A stretch of 39,575 nt of DNA from a virus: positions 1-39,575 of the IMG/VR virus record IMGVR_UViG_3300035661_004723. One strand, written 5' to 3'. The notes beneath the pieces are model-generated. The model had not been told where the DNA came from. It ran no database searches and worked only from the letters and a program-made list of their open reading frames with translations. Of this stretch, positions 31,094-38,532 are shown piece after piece. The first letter of the stretch is position 1, and every line of letters begins with the position of its first letter. A program made the translations under genes and the position numbers.

Positions 31094-31446
31094 GATGTCC
31101 GCCCCTGATTGCTGGTTCCCTTGACATGCTCGATAGCTCTGTCGGTGGGCAACGTCCGCCAATCCGGCCACCGGCGAGCTTCATTCTTTGCCTGCTTTTC
31201 TGCGATTGCCTGCGCAATTTCCTCGGGTATGAAACCCTGACGCCATGCCCCATCGAGTGCCAGCAGTACCACGTCAACCCATTCGCTCAAATCATCCGGT
31301 TTGGCCTCAATCTCATTCAGCTCCTTACGTATGTGATCGACCACGCCAGCAACCCGCGAGCCGGGACCAAAGGTGCGGACGGAAAACGCTCGCTGCCGAT
31401 ACAGATGTTTAACGAGATCAAATGAGCTATATGTCGGATCAATCAT
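31090..31446 (-). CDS. DUF550 dATP/dGTP pyrophosphohydrolase-like protein
   Basis: 118-aa protein from ATG 31446 (GAGG six bases upstream; GTG 31458 is possible). It carries the DUF550 pattern: FSVRTFGPGSRVAGVVDHIRKELNEIE, then DLSEWVDVVLLALDGAWRQG, and a C-terminal WPDWRTLPTDRAIEHV. The ELNE and EWVD groups fit the metal-binding ExxE...ExxD of MazG-like all-alpha NTP pyrophosphatases. The family includes MazZ, which cleaves dATP and dGTP in phages with 2-aminoadenine DNA, but partners PurZ, DatZ and a DpoZ-type polymerase are absent. It probably manages nucleotide pools or counters host defence. Confidence 0.86.
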   Translation of the reverse strand: MIDPTYSSFDLVKHLYRQRAFSVRTFGPGSRVAGVVDHIRKELNEIEAKPDDLSEWVDVVLLALDGAWRQGFIPEEIAQAIAEKQAKNEARRWPDWRTLPTDRAIEHVKGTSNQGRTS

Positions 31447-31454
31447 GGCAAACC

Positions 31455-32078
31455 TCACGCGGCCGCGAGATCGATCGTCACCGGCACCCAGGGTGATTGG
31501 GGTGTCTCGCGGCGATAGAACCGGATGTAGGTTTTCGAGCCAACGACGCGGATGCTGTCGCTGATGGCTTCCATGGCGCTCTGCCAGCGCGGGTCTTGGA
31601 TGTTGACGCGCCGCAGCGCAAAGATGGCTTCGCGGCTGACCTGGCCTTCGCGATCGGTACGGAAAGCATGTTCAACCAGGACGCGGATCTCCGACCGGGC
31701 ATCTTCCGCCCATTCGGCAATGCATTCATCCACCAGTGTCTTGGCGACCTGCAATTGCGGCCCGAAGCTCAGATGGTCGGCAACGGCAATCTGTACCTTG
31801 AGGCAACCGTCATAGGTGCTGAAGGTGACGTTGCCCTTGGCGCCGCCACGGCCGGCGCGGTACTTCTCCGCGATCAGCGACATAAAGGCGCCGACATCGT
31901 CAAAGCAATGGCCCTTGAAGCGCGCGATTTGTGCCGACAGCTCATCCGCATAGGCGGACATCTTTTTAACCAGCTGATCTTCCAGCTTGTCGACCTCGTT
32001 GACCATGGCTTCCGGGACCATGCGGCCCTTGCTATCCATCCAGAAGCCGGCGGGAATATCTTGCTTGATCTGGTCCAT
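31455..32078 (-). CDS. DUF3164 family phage protein
   Basis: 207-aa protein beginning MDQIKQDIPAGFWMDSKGRMVPEAMVNEVDKLEDQL, which with TFSTYDGCLKVQIAVADHLSFGPQLQVAK and the QVSREAIFALRRVNI segment is the DUF3164 family of Mu-like phages. It acts in the early or middle phase, with no known activity. Strong Shine-Dalgarno (AGAGG) overlaps the end of the preceding 36-codon ORF. Confidence 0.88.
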   Translation of the reverse strand: MDQIKQDIPAGFWMDSKGRMVPEAMVNEVDKLEDQLVKKMSAYADELSAQIARFKGHCFDDVGAFMSLIAEKYRAGRGGAKGNVTFSTYDGCLKVQIAVADHLSFGPQLQVAKTLVDECIAEWAEDARSEIRVLVEHAFRTDREGQVSREAIFALRRVNIQDPRWQSAMEAISDSIRVVGSKTYIRFYRRETPQSPWVPVTIDLAAA

Positions 32079-32081
32079 GAT

Positions 32082-32192
32082 TTACCTCTTTGAAAGTGTG
32101 ATGGCGCGGCTGAGTGCTAGCCGCTCGAAGTGGGGAACCGGTTCCGCTTTGCGGCGGCGACCGAACAAGAAACCGAATAGGCGGGCGATCAT
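32082..32192 (-). CDS. Basic 36-aa peptide
   Basis: Short ORF between the DnaA-domain gene and DUF3164: MIARLFGFLFGRRRKAEPVP and so on to the stop at 32082. The ATG at 32192 overlaps the DnaA-like gene stop (ATGA) and has GAGG nine bases upstream. It is amphipathic and highly basic (RRRK) with an N-terminal hydrophobic helix. Its stop lies within the Shine-Dalgarno of the next gene, suggesting coupling. It may be a real peptide or a coupling leader. Confidence 0.5.
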   Translation of the reverse strand: MIARLFGFLFGRRRKAEPVPHFERLALSRAITLSKR

Positions 32193-32674
32193 CGGCTGTT
32201 ACCTCTCGATTGATATGGCTTGAGACTTGCTGACAGCCGGCGAAATGCCTTGGCCGCCAGTTCTGGGTTGGCCCTGGCCAAGGCATCGGCGACCTGGGTA
32301 AAGGCCTTTCCCAGGTCGCGCGCCTGGTGTTCGATCGGCACCTGGTTGGCCGGCTCCGCTGTCGTCTCGTCAATGATCCGGTCACGGATTGCGGTCAGGG
32401 TTTCCAGGAAAGCCGGGTCCTGATCGGACAGGAAATCCACCCGGCGGATGCCGTGCATAATGGTGGTATGGTCACGATTGCCGAATGCGCGGCCGATCTG
32501 CGGCAATGAATGGCCGGGCAACAACTTAGCGCAAAGCCACATTGCCACCTGGCGCGGCCGTGCAATCTTGCGAGCGCGGCGTGGCGATGTCAGCAAGCGG
32601 ACATCCACTCCATAGGCAACGGCCACCCGTTGCAGAATGAAGCCAACCGACAGGCGCGCTGGCTCGCCGGTCAT
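32189..32674 (-). CDS. DnaA domain IV-like DNA-binding protein
   Basis: 161-aa protein. Residues about 10-80 match the C-terminal DNA-binding domain of DnaA: LQRVAVAYGVDVRLLTSPRR, then RPRQVAMWLCAKLLPG, and the signature GNRDHTTIMHGIRRV (66-80). There is no AAA+ ATPase domain. The C-terminal 80 residues are helical and unknown. DnaA domain IV binds DnaA boxes. In this early operon it may guide host replication proteins or regulate promoters carrying such boxes. Confidence 0.85.
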   Translation of the reverse strand: MTGEPARLSVGFILQRVAVAYGVDVRLLTSPRRARKIARPRQVAMWLCAKLLPGHSLPQIGRAFGNRDHTTIMHGIRRVDFLSDQDPAFLETLTAIRDRIIDETTAEPANQVPIEHQARDLGKAFTQVADALARANPELAAKAFRRLSASLKPYQSRGNSR

Positions 32675-33000
32675 GCGGCACCGCCGGTCAGTGCGACAAC
32701 CGCCGCAGCCAGCATGTTGGCCTCTGCCGTGACTGGCAGGCGCGTGCTGTGGCCGGCAAGCATCGTCAGTGCCACAGTGCGGGCCATGCCGATATTTGCC
32801 GGTGCAACAACAATGGGCGCGTCGCCGCCCTCGGCGATCGGCAGTTTGACCACCAGCGTGATGGCTTGGCCGTCATGATCGCGGACGGTCATGATCTGGC
32901 GATCACCGGCAATGCGGTAGGTTTCGACCTTGGCTTGGCGGGTTGCGCCATCAATCTCGACATCGACCGATTGGCCAACGCAGAAGGGAATGGTTGTCAT
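32671..33000 (-). CDS. Small phage protein, unknown (early operon)
   Basis: 109-aa protein: MTTIPFCVGQSVDVEIDGATRQAKVETYRIAGDRQIMTVRDHDGQ, then an Ala/Val-rich helical C-terminus (ANMLAAAVVALTGGAA). The N-terminal half looks like a small beta barrel. It ends like the next gene's product (LNYLATAVIALHGAKQ), so the two may be distant paralogues. Coupled to both neighbours by ATGA overlaps. Confidence 0.65.
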   Translation of the reverse strand: MTTIPFCVGQSVDVEIDGATRQAKVETYRIAGDRQIMTVRDHDGQAITLVVKLPIAEGGDAPIVVAPANIGMARTVALTMLAGHSTRLPVTAEANMLAAAVVALTGGAA

Positions 33001-33332
33001 TGCTTGGCTCCATGTAATGCGATGACCGCTGTGGCTAGGTAGTTCAAGATGCGTTGCGTTTCCGCGCCGGGAAGGCTTCTGCGATCAGTCAGGATCGACG
33101 TCGCGATGGTCTTGGCGGCATCGACATTGACAGGCGGTACGATGACCTTCGGCTCGATGGCGGGATCTTCAGATCGCTCGATCACCATGAACGTCCAGTG
33201 GTCGACGTCGATCATCACCTTGAGGATCGCGCGGCCGCAACAATAGCTGTTCTGATGAATGCAGGCGGCAAGGCGCTGGGCATCATCCATTGAGAAATGT
33301 TCGCCGTCTGCCGAAAGTACCGCGCGCATCAT
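32997..33332 (-). CDS. Small phage protein, unknown (early operon)
   Basis: 111-aa protein starting at 33332 (MMRAVLSADGEHFSMDDAQRL) with a very strong AAGGAGG six bases upstream; the longer open frame is only its shadow in the upstream gene. The NSYCCGRAILKVMIDVDHWTFMVIERSEDPAIEP region is beta-rich. The C-terminus DAAKTIATSILTDRRSLPGAETQRILNYLATAVIALHG resembles the C-terminus of its downstream neighbour. Function unknown. Confidence 0.7.
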   Translation of the reverse strand: MMRAVLSADGEHFSMDDAQRLAACIHQNSYCCGRAILKVMIDVDHWTFMVIERSEDPAIEPKVIVPPVNVDAAKTIATSILTDRRSLPGAETQRILNYLATAVIALHGAKQ

Positions 33333-33601
33333 GCGGCACCTCCTTTCGGTGGTTCGAAGCTCGGCTTTGGCAACGGGTTGATGCGAACGACGTTGCCTTC
33401 GTGGACAACAGCGCCTCGTGCAAACAGCTCTTCCCGCGCGCGCACCTCGTGTGGCACCACACAAAGCTCAAATTGCATGACTTGTCGGCGGATCGAGGCC
33501 AATTCGCGGATAAGTCCCCTGACATCATCCCAGGACATGCCGCGCTCCTTGGCGTCAATCAGCGAAGCCATGAAGTTTTCAAGCTCACTTGATGGCAGCA
33601 T
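33329..33601 (-). CDS. Small phage protein, unknown (early operon)
   Basis: 90-aa protein from ATG 33601 (MLPSSELENFMASLIDAKERG), just after the stop of the HTH gene. It is helical in the first half (SWDDVRGLIRELASIRRQVMQFELCV) and ends in a Pro-rich tail (NPLPKPSFEPPKGGAA). The long frame upstream of 33601 overlaps the HTH gene and is rejected. No domain recognised. Confidence 0.6.
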   Translation of the reverse strand: MLPSSELENFMASLIDAKERGMSWDDVRGLIRELASIRRQVMQFELCVVPHEVRAREELFARGAVVHEGNVVRINPLPKPSFEPPKGGAA

Positions 33602-33602
33602 C

Positions 33603-33971
33603 TTAATTGCCCCTCCGATGGCGGCAGGTCCGGCAATTGGGCTCAAACAACTTACGTTCGAGACCGTGGCCGGTGGTGTTGCGCTGGTTGCGGTGGCATT
33701 GATCAAGTGCAATCTCACCGACGACTGGGCACTCGACACTGGCTTCCATCAAGACGCCGCGCACGGCCTGTTCGATGGCGTTTAAACCTGCGTTATACTG
33801 ATTGCCAATGACCAGGCTGACGGTGGCTTTTGACTTGCCGATCTTGTTGGCGACCTGTGCTTGACTTGACTGATCGCAGGCAAGGGCCAGGGTCTCTATC
33901 CAATCCGGCAGGACATCCCCCCACGCGCGCCGCGCCTTGGTGATGCAACTGGCCTTAGCTGCGGCGCTCAT
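33603..33971 (-). CDS. HTH regulator with Cys-rich C-terminus
   Basis: 122-aa protein. A helix-turn-helix lies at about 35-60 (SQAQVANKIGKSKATVSLVIGNQYN). The C-terminal part has C81 (VECPVVGE), QCHR and NCRTCRHRRGN, giving several Cys/His groups that could form a small zinc site. HTH proteins of this size are common in Mu-like early operons. It may regulate early or replication functions. It is coupled by ATGA to the upstream gene. Confidence 0.78.
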   Translation of the reverse strand: MSAAAKASCITKARRAWGDVLPDWIETLALACDQSSQAQVANKIGKSKATVSLVIGNQYNAGLNAIEQAVRGVLMEASVECPVVGEIALDQCHRNQRNTTGHGLERKLFEPNCRTCRHRRGN

Positions 33972-34525
33972 GCGTCCACCTCATGATGAACGATTTCGCC
34001 CAGGTTCTGGTCAAACACCACCTTGGTCCGCTGCACCATCGGCGGCAGTGGTCCCGTTCTCTTGATCAGGCGGTAGCAGGCCTGTGTCCTCTTAGTGGCT
34101 TCCCTGACCACTTGCAGATATCCGGCCGCCTTCAGCGCCTTCAGATACGCCTTGGCGTCGACTTCAGAGACCGGAATTAGATCGGTGCTGGCGGTGCCAG
34201 CCAGGTCACGGGGAGAAAAGCTGACGAGTTCCTGCATGGTGCGCCACATTTGCTCGCGCGCGAGGCCTTGCCGGCACGGTGTGCCGTCCCGCTTCAGACG
34301 GGGAGCCTCAAGCCCAACGTCGCGCACCAAACGATAGACCTGCGACAGATTACTCGCTGTCGGCTTGACGCCGAAGACGCCGGTTGGCGCCGGCACCTTG
34401 TCGTGATGTGCGATGATGCCGCCCTTTAGCAAGCTATGGACGTATGTCCGCACCGCGTCGCGATCAGCGCTGATCGCATCGGCCAGCTGGGACATCGTGA
34501 AGGTTTTCATCTTGCGGCCAGCCAT
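33968..34525 (-). CDS. Winged-helix DNA-binding protein, unknown
   Basis: 185-aa protein with N-terminal helix-turn-helix (MSQLADAISADRDAVRTYVHSLLKGGIIAHHDKV, about residues 11-44) and a second possible wing (VDAKAYLKALKAAGYLQVVREATKRTQACYRLIKRTGP). It lies right after the MuB-like gene (stop/start contact at 34525). The two winged-helix-like parts suggest a regulator or a replication accessory. No exact family recognised. Confidence 0.72.
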   Translation of the reverse strand: MAGRKMKTFTMSQLADAISADRDAVRTYVHSLLKGGIIAHHDKVPAPTGVFGVKPTASNLSQVYRLVRDVGLEAPRLKRDGTPCRQGLAREQMWRTMQELVSFSPRDLAGTASTDLIPVSEVDAKAYLKALKAAGYLQVVREATKRTQACYRLIKRTGPLPPMVQRTKVVFDQNLGEIVHHEVDA

Positions 34526-35253
34526 TACCGGCCGCCTTTCCGGTCGTGCGGGAAGAAGTCGCCTTTGAAGTCGGCGGCGCTGATCTGCTTGACGTTTAAA
34601 CCCTGGGCTTGATTGCGGATAACGCTCAGACCGCTGACGACGCGGCGGGCAGATCCATGAGCCTTGTCAAACAGTGCCTTCAATAGATCGTCCGCAATAT
34701 CGAGTTCCTTGCAGTAGACCTTGGCCAACTGGCGCGCATCACTGAGGGTCGCCGGCTCTGCTTGCGTCCAGGTCAAGACCCGGCTGTAAACGCGTTCCCA
34801 ACGTTCGAGAGCTTTTGGCAGATCGGCTTCCCCGATCAACACAATTGGCGTCAAGCTGCGCTCGTAAATAGCGCGCAAGCATTCGATCATCGACTTTTTG
34901 ACCAGAAAATCGGCCTCATCAATAATCAGCGGCCGGCGCGAGAGTGTCAGTTGTTCTGCAATCTGCTTGACCATCTCGGGGATGGTGCCGGCGGGCGCGA
35001 CCGACATCGTCAGCAATACTTCCTGGCACAAGACCTTGCGGGTCCAGGTATCGTCAACCTGGACGTGATAGGCGCGGAACTTGTTGGCGGCATAGATCTT
35101 CGCGAAGCTCTTTCCATAGCCGGCCGGGCCATAGAAGCAGCCAAGACCTGGTGCGCCGTCCATGCGGTTCATCAGGACATCGACCTGGGTCGATAGGAGC
35201 GCAACATTGCGCAGGGGCGCGATCGTATTGACGGTCTGTGGTGCTTGTGTCAT
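34525..35253 (-). CDS. MuB-like transposition ATPase
   Basis: 242-aa AAA+ ATPase that probably delivers target DNA to the transposase and protects the phage from self-insertion. It has Walker A GPAGYGKS (42-49), Walker B LIIDEAD (109-115) and an arginine-rich C-terminal helical part (SARRVVSGLSVIRNQAQGLN). The start at 35253 (MTQAPQ) has GGAG nine bases upstream. It follows the transposase gene after 68 nt, in the A-B order of Mu. Confidence 0.92.
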   Translation of the reverse strand: MTQAPQTVNTIAPLRNVALLSTQVDVLMNRMDGAPGLGCFYGPAGYGKSFAKIYAANKFRAYHVQVDDTWTRKVLCQEVLLTMSVAPAGTIPEMVKQIAEQLTLSRRPLIIDEADFLVKKSMIECLRAIYERSLTPIVLIGEADLPKALERWERVYSRVLTWTQAEPATLSDARQLAKVYCKELDIADDLLKALFDKAHGSARRVVSGLSVIRNQAQGLNVKQISAADFKGDFFPHDRKGGR

Positions 35254-35321
35254 TTGTAGATACTCCAGGTTTGCGGTACTCAAAATCAGCGGCTCCGTTT
35301 TCCAGAACGGGGCCGCCGCCT

Positions 35322-37436
35322 TTAGGAGAACATTTCGTCTCCGTAGGTTTCGTAGAGGGCAAACATCCCTCGAAATTCGCTGCTTTGCCGATAGCCGTTG
35401 AACCAGCCGCTATCCGCGTCGGGGACCGTCAGGCCGGCATTGAGAGCGCGGTGAATGCCGATGGCTCGGCGGAAGCGCTTCATATCCTCGGACTCATCAT
35501 CATGCTGTGACGCTGCCGGCGTGGCGGCATAGCCGAGGCTGGCTTCAAACTGCGCTTCCAATACAGCCATGGTCGCCGCCAGTTCGGGCGTCATCGGCCG
35601 GTCGGCTTGCAGCTCGATCGGGCTCTGGCCCAATTCGGCCAAGGCCTCTTCGCGATGCTGATCCAAGAGGGAGACACGCGATTGCGCGCGGCGCTGCAAG
35701 GCATGCTCGATCTTCGAGGCCGGTTGTTCCGCGATGACGTTGGCATCGCGACGGGCCTTGCAGATCAGGCGACCGGCTTCCAGTGTCCGCGCCCAAACAT
35801 ATTCACCGTTCTTGATCTCGTAGCCGACGCGGACCTTTTCACCGCCAAAGGGCACAAGCGCCTGGTCGAAGTAGCGGCCCCAAGGCAATTTGACCTCGCC
35901 ACGCACCGTGGTGCGGATCTCGTAAGGCCGCGCCAGATCATCGATTGTCGATGCCGGCAGCAAGGCCGGCTCCCAGCCATTGGCGCGGAATTCCGCAAGC
36001 GCTTCGGCCGGCGACATGTGGCGCATTGTACCAGTCTGCGGGTCGCGGATTTTCTTTAGCGACCGATGCGGCTGGTTGTTATAGGCATCGACCTTGTCCT
36101 GGACCCAACCAAGGAAGTCGGACCAGGACATCATCAATAGCGATCCGCCACGCTCCCGGAGATCGGCCGCCACGCGCTTGGTGACGCGGCGGCGGGCCTC
36201 GTTGTCCATATCCCGGCCGTTATAGGTGGGGAGTTCGCGAGCGGATGACTTGAAAAGGTGCTGCAACCGCTCGATCTTGCCGCGCGCCTGTGCCCGGCCC
36301 GGCATCGAGTTGGTGATGGTGGCGCCGGCACGGGCCAGCATGCCCATATCAGCGTCCGTCATGACGGACGAATTGAGGCCGCTGCCGTTATCCATGTAGA
36401 TCAGGCCGAACTGGCCAAGGTTCTGCAGCGTATCGCGCACCGCATCGGAAAACACGGTCGAGCTTTCAGCGAGGCCGGCGGCCCAACCGGGGATGTAGCG
36501 GGTGACAACATCCATCACCGAGCAAAGCTCGGGACGGAAGGGACGGCCGTGGATCGGGTGCGCGACATCGGCCTTGAAGGTGTGGCCATCGGCGGTCACC
36601 ACGTGAAGCGGTTCCAGGCCATCGGTTGAGCGTCGTTTAAACGCCTTGAATTTCAGCAGGCCATTTGGCCCATGGCGGCCGCGCTCGCGATCGACGACTG
36701 ACATCGATGCCAGGAATCGACGCGCCTGGTCATAGGATGGCGGAGCAACTTCCGCCGGCAATTGGCGCTGTAACTCATCGAGAACGGCGGCCAGCGACCG
36801 CTTGGTAGGGACGCGGTAGAGTTTCAAAAGATCGGCGGCCCATGCCGGCACCGGCTTTGGCCTGGTGGCATCCAGTGGCACCAGCCCATTCCAGCCGTCG
36901 CCCGCGTAGTCGGTGCGCCAGCGATAAAGCGTCCGATAGGAAAGCTGCCTGCTACCATCCTTGCCGGCTCGCGCATTGGCAACCGGCACCAAGGCCAGCA
37001 ATTCGGGCCGCATCTCGCGGCTATCCGCAAGCTGGATCATGCGGCGGACAGCGCGGTCGACACCAATCAAGTCGGCGATGGTCGCCAGTTCGTTGATGAT
37101 CGCGGCGCGTGCGTTGGCGCAGTTGCGCTGCCAGTCAGCAAGTAGGGTTGGATCGGTTGGCTTGTTCTGGTTGGAAGCGGTGGGCGTCGCGGCCATTTCG
37201 ACGACGGCGGGAAGCGCTGCCGTCTCTGCCGATATGCACTTTAACAGGGCTTCCTTGGCCGGTTCCGGCAACACCTTCATGAGCAGTTGTGCCGGATATT
37301 CTGTGCCGCCGCCGCGCGCGGATCTGCGTTGGCCTTCCCACTGTTCGCGCTTTGCCCGCTTCACCATCGCACTGACGTCGGCTGGCATCTCCGGCAGCGC
37401 TAACGCGGCTAGCTCTGATGCGGTAAAAGCCTTCAT
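35322..37436 (-). CDS. Mu-type DDE transposase (MuA-like)
   Basis: 704-aa transposase that integrates the phage and drives replicative transposition. The start at 37436 (MKAFTASELAALALPEMP) touches the upstream stop (TGATG). The N-terminal MuA-type HTH (VSAMVKRAKREQWEGQRR) is at about 20-45. The catalytic core holds D283 (TADGHTFK), D349 (YMDNGSG) and E389 (ARGKIERLQ), the expected DDE triad by position and motif. The Mu transposase C-terminal beta barrel follows (about 515-600), and the last part would contact MuB and ClpX. The 40-residue D-to-E spacing is shorter than in MuA (D336, E392). Confidence 0.95.
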   Translation of the reverse strand: MKAFTASELAALALPEMPADVSAMVKRAKREQWEGQRRSARGGGTEYPAQLLMKVLPEPAKEALLKCISAETAALPAVVEMAATPTASNQNKPTDPTLLADWQRNCANARAAIINELATIADLIGVDRAVRRMIQLADSREMRPELLALVPVANARAGKDGSRQLSYRTLYRWRTDYAGDGWNGLVPLDATRPKPVPAWAADLLKLYRVPTKRSLAAVLDELQRQLPAEVAPPSYDQARRFLASMSVVDRERGRHGPNGLLKFKAFKRRSTDGLEPLHVVTADGHTFKADVAHPIHGRPFRPELCSVMDVVTRYIPGWAAGLAESSTVFSDAVRDTLQNLGQFGLIYMDNGSGLNSSVMTDADMGMLARAGATITNSMPGRAQARGKIERLQHLFKSSARELPTYNGRDMDNEARRRVTKRVAADLRERGGSLLMMSWSDFLGWVQDKVDAYNNQPHRSLKKIRDPQTGTMRHMSPAEALAEFRANGWEPALLPASTIDDLARPYEIRTTVRGEVKLPWGRYFDQALVPFGGEKVRVGYEIKNGEYVWARTLEAGRLICKARRDANVIAEQPASKIEHALQRRAQSRVSLLDQHREEALAELGQSPIELQADRPMTPELAATMAVLEAQFEASLGYAATPAASQHDDESEDMKRFRRAIGIHRALNAGLTVPDADSGWFNGYRQSSEFRGMFALYETYGDEMFS

Positions 37437-37948
37437 CAATTCCCACCAACTCGCTTTTGCGCGCGCGCCATCAGCTCGTCGGCCATGCCAGTCGGCAGCA
37501 CGTCCTTGTATTTGGCGAGCCGCTGCTTGATCTCTTGCTGTGCCGCCATCAATGCGCCGACTTCCGCAATCCAGGCATTCTCGCCGCGCAAGACGCGGCA
37601 CCCGCAAGCTTCGGCGATGACGTCGAGAAGGCGGTAATCGTTCGTGGCCTGCACCAGCGCGGGCAGTGCCTCAAGAGGAAAGCGCCAATCTTCGGCCGAC
37701 GAGGCGCAATAGCGGTCGAGCATGTTCTTGGATATTTCGCGGCCCGATGTGCGGCTCATCTGCGCCGCTATAGTGTAGCGATCGATCGTGCCGACGCCGC
37801 CGGCCTTGGCATTGGCGAGAGTGTCGGTTAAGGCTTCACGGACGCGCTGGCTAAGATCGAGGCATCCGGCATCTTGGCGCACCTCTGGTGCGGGCGCCAT
37901 GAACATGGCATCAAGCGTCAACTGACGCGTGTCAGGAGTGCGCGACAT
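37436..37948 (-). CDS. Early protein upstream of transposase, unknown
   Basis: 170-aa protein from ATG 37948 (MSRTPDTRQLTLDAMF); TTG 37969 is another option. The middle (IDRYTIAAQMSRTSGREISKNMLDRYCASSAEDWRFPLEALPALVQATNDYRLLDVIAEACGC) has a helix-turn-helix-like pattern and matches a protein often encoded just before the transposase in Mu-like phages of the D3112/B3 kind. The role is unknown; DNA binding is likely. TGATG contact with the transposase suggests linked translation. Confidence 0.75.
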   Translation of the reverse strand: MSRTPDTRQLTLDAMFMAPAPEVRQDAGCLDLSQRVREALTDTLANAKAGGVGTIDRYTIAAQMSRTSGREISKNMLDRYCASSAEDWRFPLEALPALVQATNDYRLLDVIAEACGCRVLRGENAWIAEVGALMAAQQEIKQRLAKYKDVLPTGMADELMARAQKRVGGN

Positions 37949-38153
37949 GGTCGGTTTCCCATTGCTCAATTGCTTCGATCGCCGCGCGGGCGAGATCTTT
38001 GACCGTGCCGTAAAAGACGCGCGCTATGGCGTCTTCGACGAGGGCCTGTTTAGATGCCTGCCGGACGCCTTGGGGGTGTCGTCCGGCAGGCTGCTCCCGC
38101 TTGCTGGTCGACGAGGGCGATCGACCGGGGAGATGGCTTGAGGCGTGGGCCAT
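37932..38153 (-). CDS. Small early protein, unknown
   Basis: 73-aa protein from ATG 38153, two bases after the stop of the Ner-like gene. The first 30 residues are basic and low-complexity; the last 40 (QALVEDAIARVFYGTVKDLARAAIEAIEQWETD) form a normal helical domain. GAGG lies ten bases upstream of the ATG. It overlaps the start of the next gene by 17 bases. The N-terminal half might be miscalled, a later start being possible. Confidence 0.5.
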   Translation of the reverse strand: MAHASSHLPGRSPSSTSKREQPAGRHPQGVRQASKQALVEDAIARVFYGTVKDLARAAIEAIEQWETDHVAHS

Positions 38154-38155
38154 GT

Positions 38156-38461
38156 TCAGGCCGCCTCTTGATTTTCACGATGACGGTCGTCCGGCCGGCG
38201 CGTACATTTCCAAGCGCGGCGAGATTGATGCCGGCGAGTCCCATCGGGGTTGTAGCGGTGCGGCCAGATATCGGCCGCAGCAATTCCCAGGAAGCCGGCA
38301 ATAAGAGCCTCACCGTGCGAGTTGGGTTCGTGCAATGCGTGTTGACAGACGTGCCGGGGAAAGCCGGCGTTGAGGGCTAGCTTGGCCAGCGAGATGCCTC
38401 GCTTGCGGATGGCTGCCTTGATGTCCTCTGGATGCCAGATACGAGGTGCGGCCCGACGCAT
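38156..38461 (-). CDS. ner: Ner-like DNA-binding regulator
   Basis: 101-aa HTH protein, first gene of the early operon. The pattern HPEDIKAAIRKRGISLAKLALNAGFPRHVCQHALHEPNSHGEALIAGFLGIAAADIWPHRYNPDG is the Ner/Nlp family. In Mu, Ner turns down both the early promoter and the repressor promoter. The C-terminal 25 residues after the domain are basic (SRRAWKCTRRPDDRHREN), an extension past Mu Ner (75 aa). It diverges from the repressor region, as Ner should. Confidence 0.88.
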   Translation of the reverse strand: MRRAAPRIWHPEDIKAAIRKRGISLAKLALNAGFPRHVCQHALHEPNSHGEALIAGFLGIAAADIWPHRYNPDGTRRHQSRRAWKCTRRPDDRHRENQEAA

Positions 38462-38474
38462 TTAATCTCCGTTT

Positions 38475-38498
38475 AAACCGGCCTGGCAGGGCCGGTTT
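38475..38498. promoter_or_regulatory. Perfect 9-bp inverted repeat in the divergent switch region
   Basis: AAACCGGCC / GGCCGGTTT arms with a 6-nt loop, 14 bp before the Ner start. On the + strand it ends in TTTTC. It could be an operator for Ner or the repressor, or a weak terminator for + strand read-through. It overlaps a GTTTAAAC motif at 38471-38478. The 71-nt spacer 38462-38532 must hold the early promoter, but I see no convincing -35/-10 pair. Confidence 0.55.
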
Positions 38499-38532
38499 TC
38501 AAAGGGTGTGAAAGTTGCTTACTGAGATAAAC

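Larger units (their letters stand above)
33780..38478. repeat. Four GTTTAAAC sites confined to the early region
   Basis: The palindrome GTTTAAAC occurs at 33780-33787, 34594-34601, 36635-36642 and 38471-38478, each preceded by C and followed by C or G. I saw no other exact copy by eye in the window. In GC-rich DNA such an AT-rich 8-mer should be rare. One copy is next to the switch operator, one lies in the MuB-like gene, one in the transposase gene and one in the HTH gene. It could be a binding site of a phage regulator. Confidence 0.4.

Noticed and set aside
31090-31446. Possible Z-genome (2-aminoadenine) phage
   Set aside because: The DUF550 protein alone is not enough; no PurZ, DatZ or phage DNA polymerase gene is visible.
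38050-38313. Alternative minus-strand ORF overlapping the Ner-like gene
   Set aside because: It overlaps the Ner HTH gene in another frame, is Arg/Pro-rich, and lacks family features.
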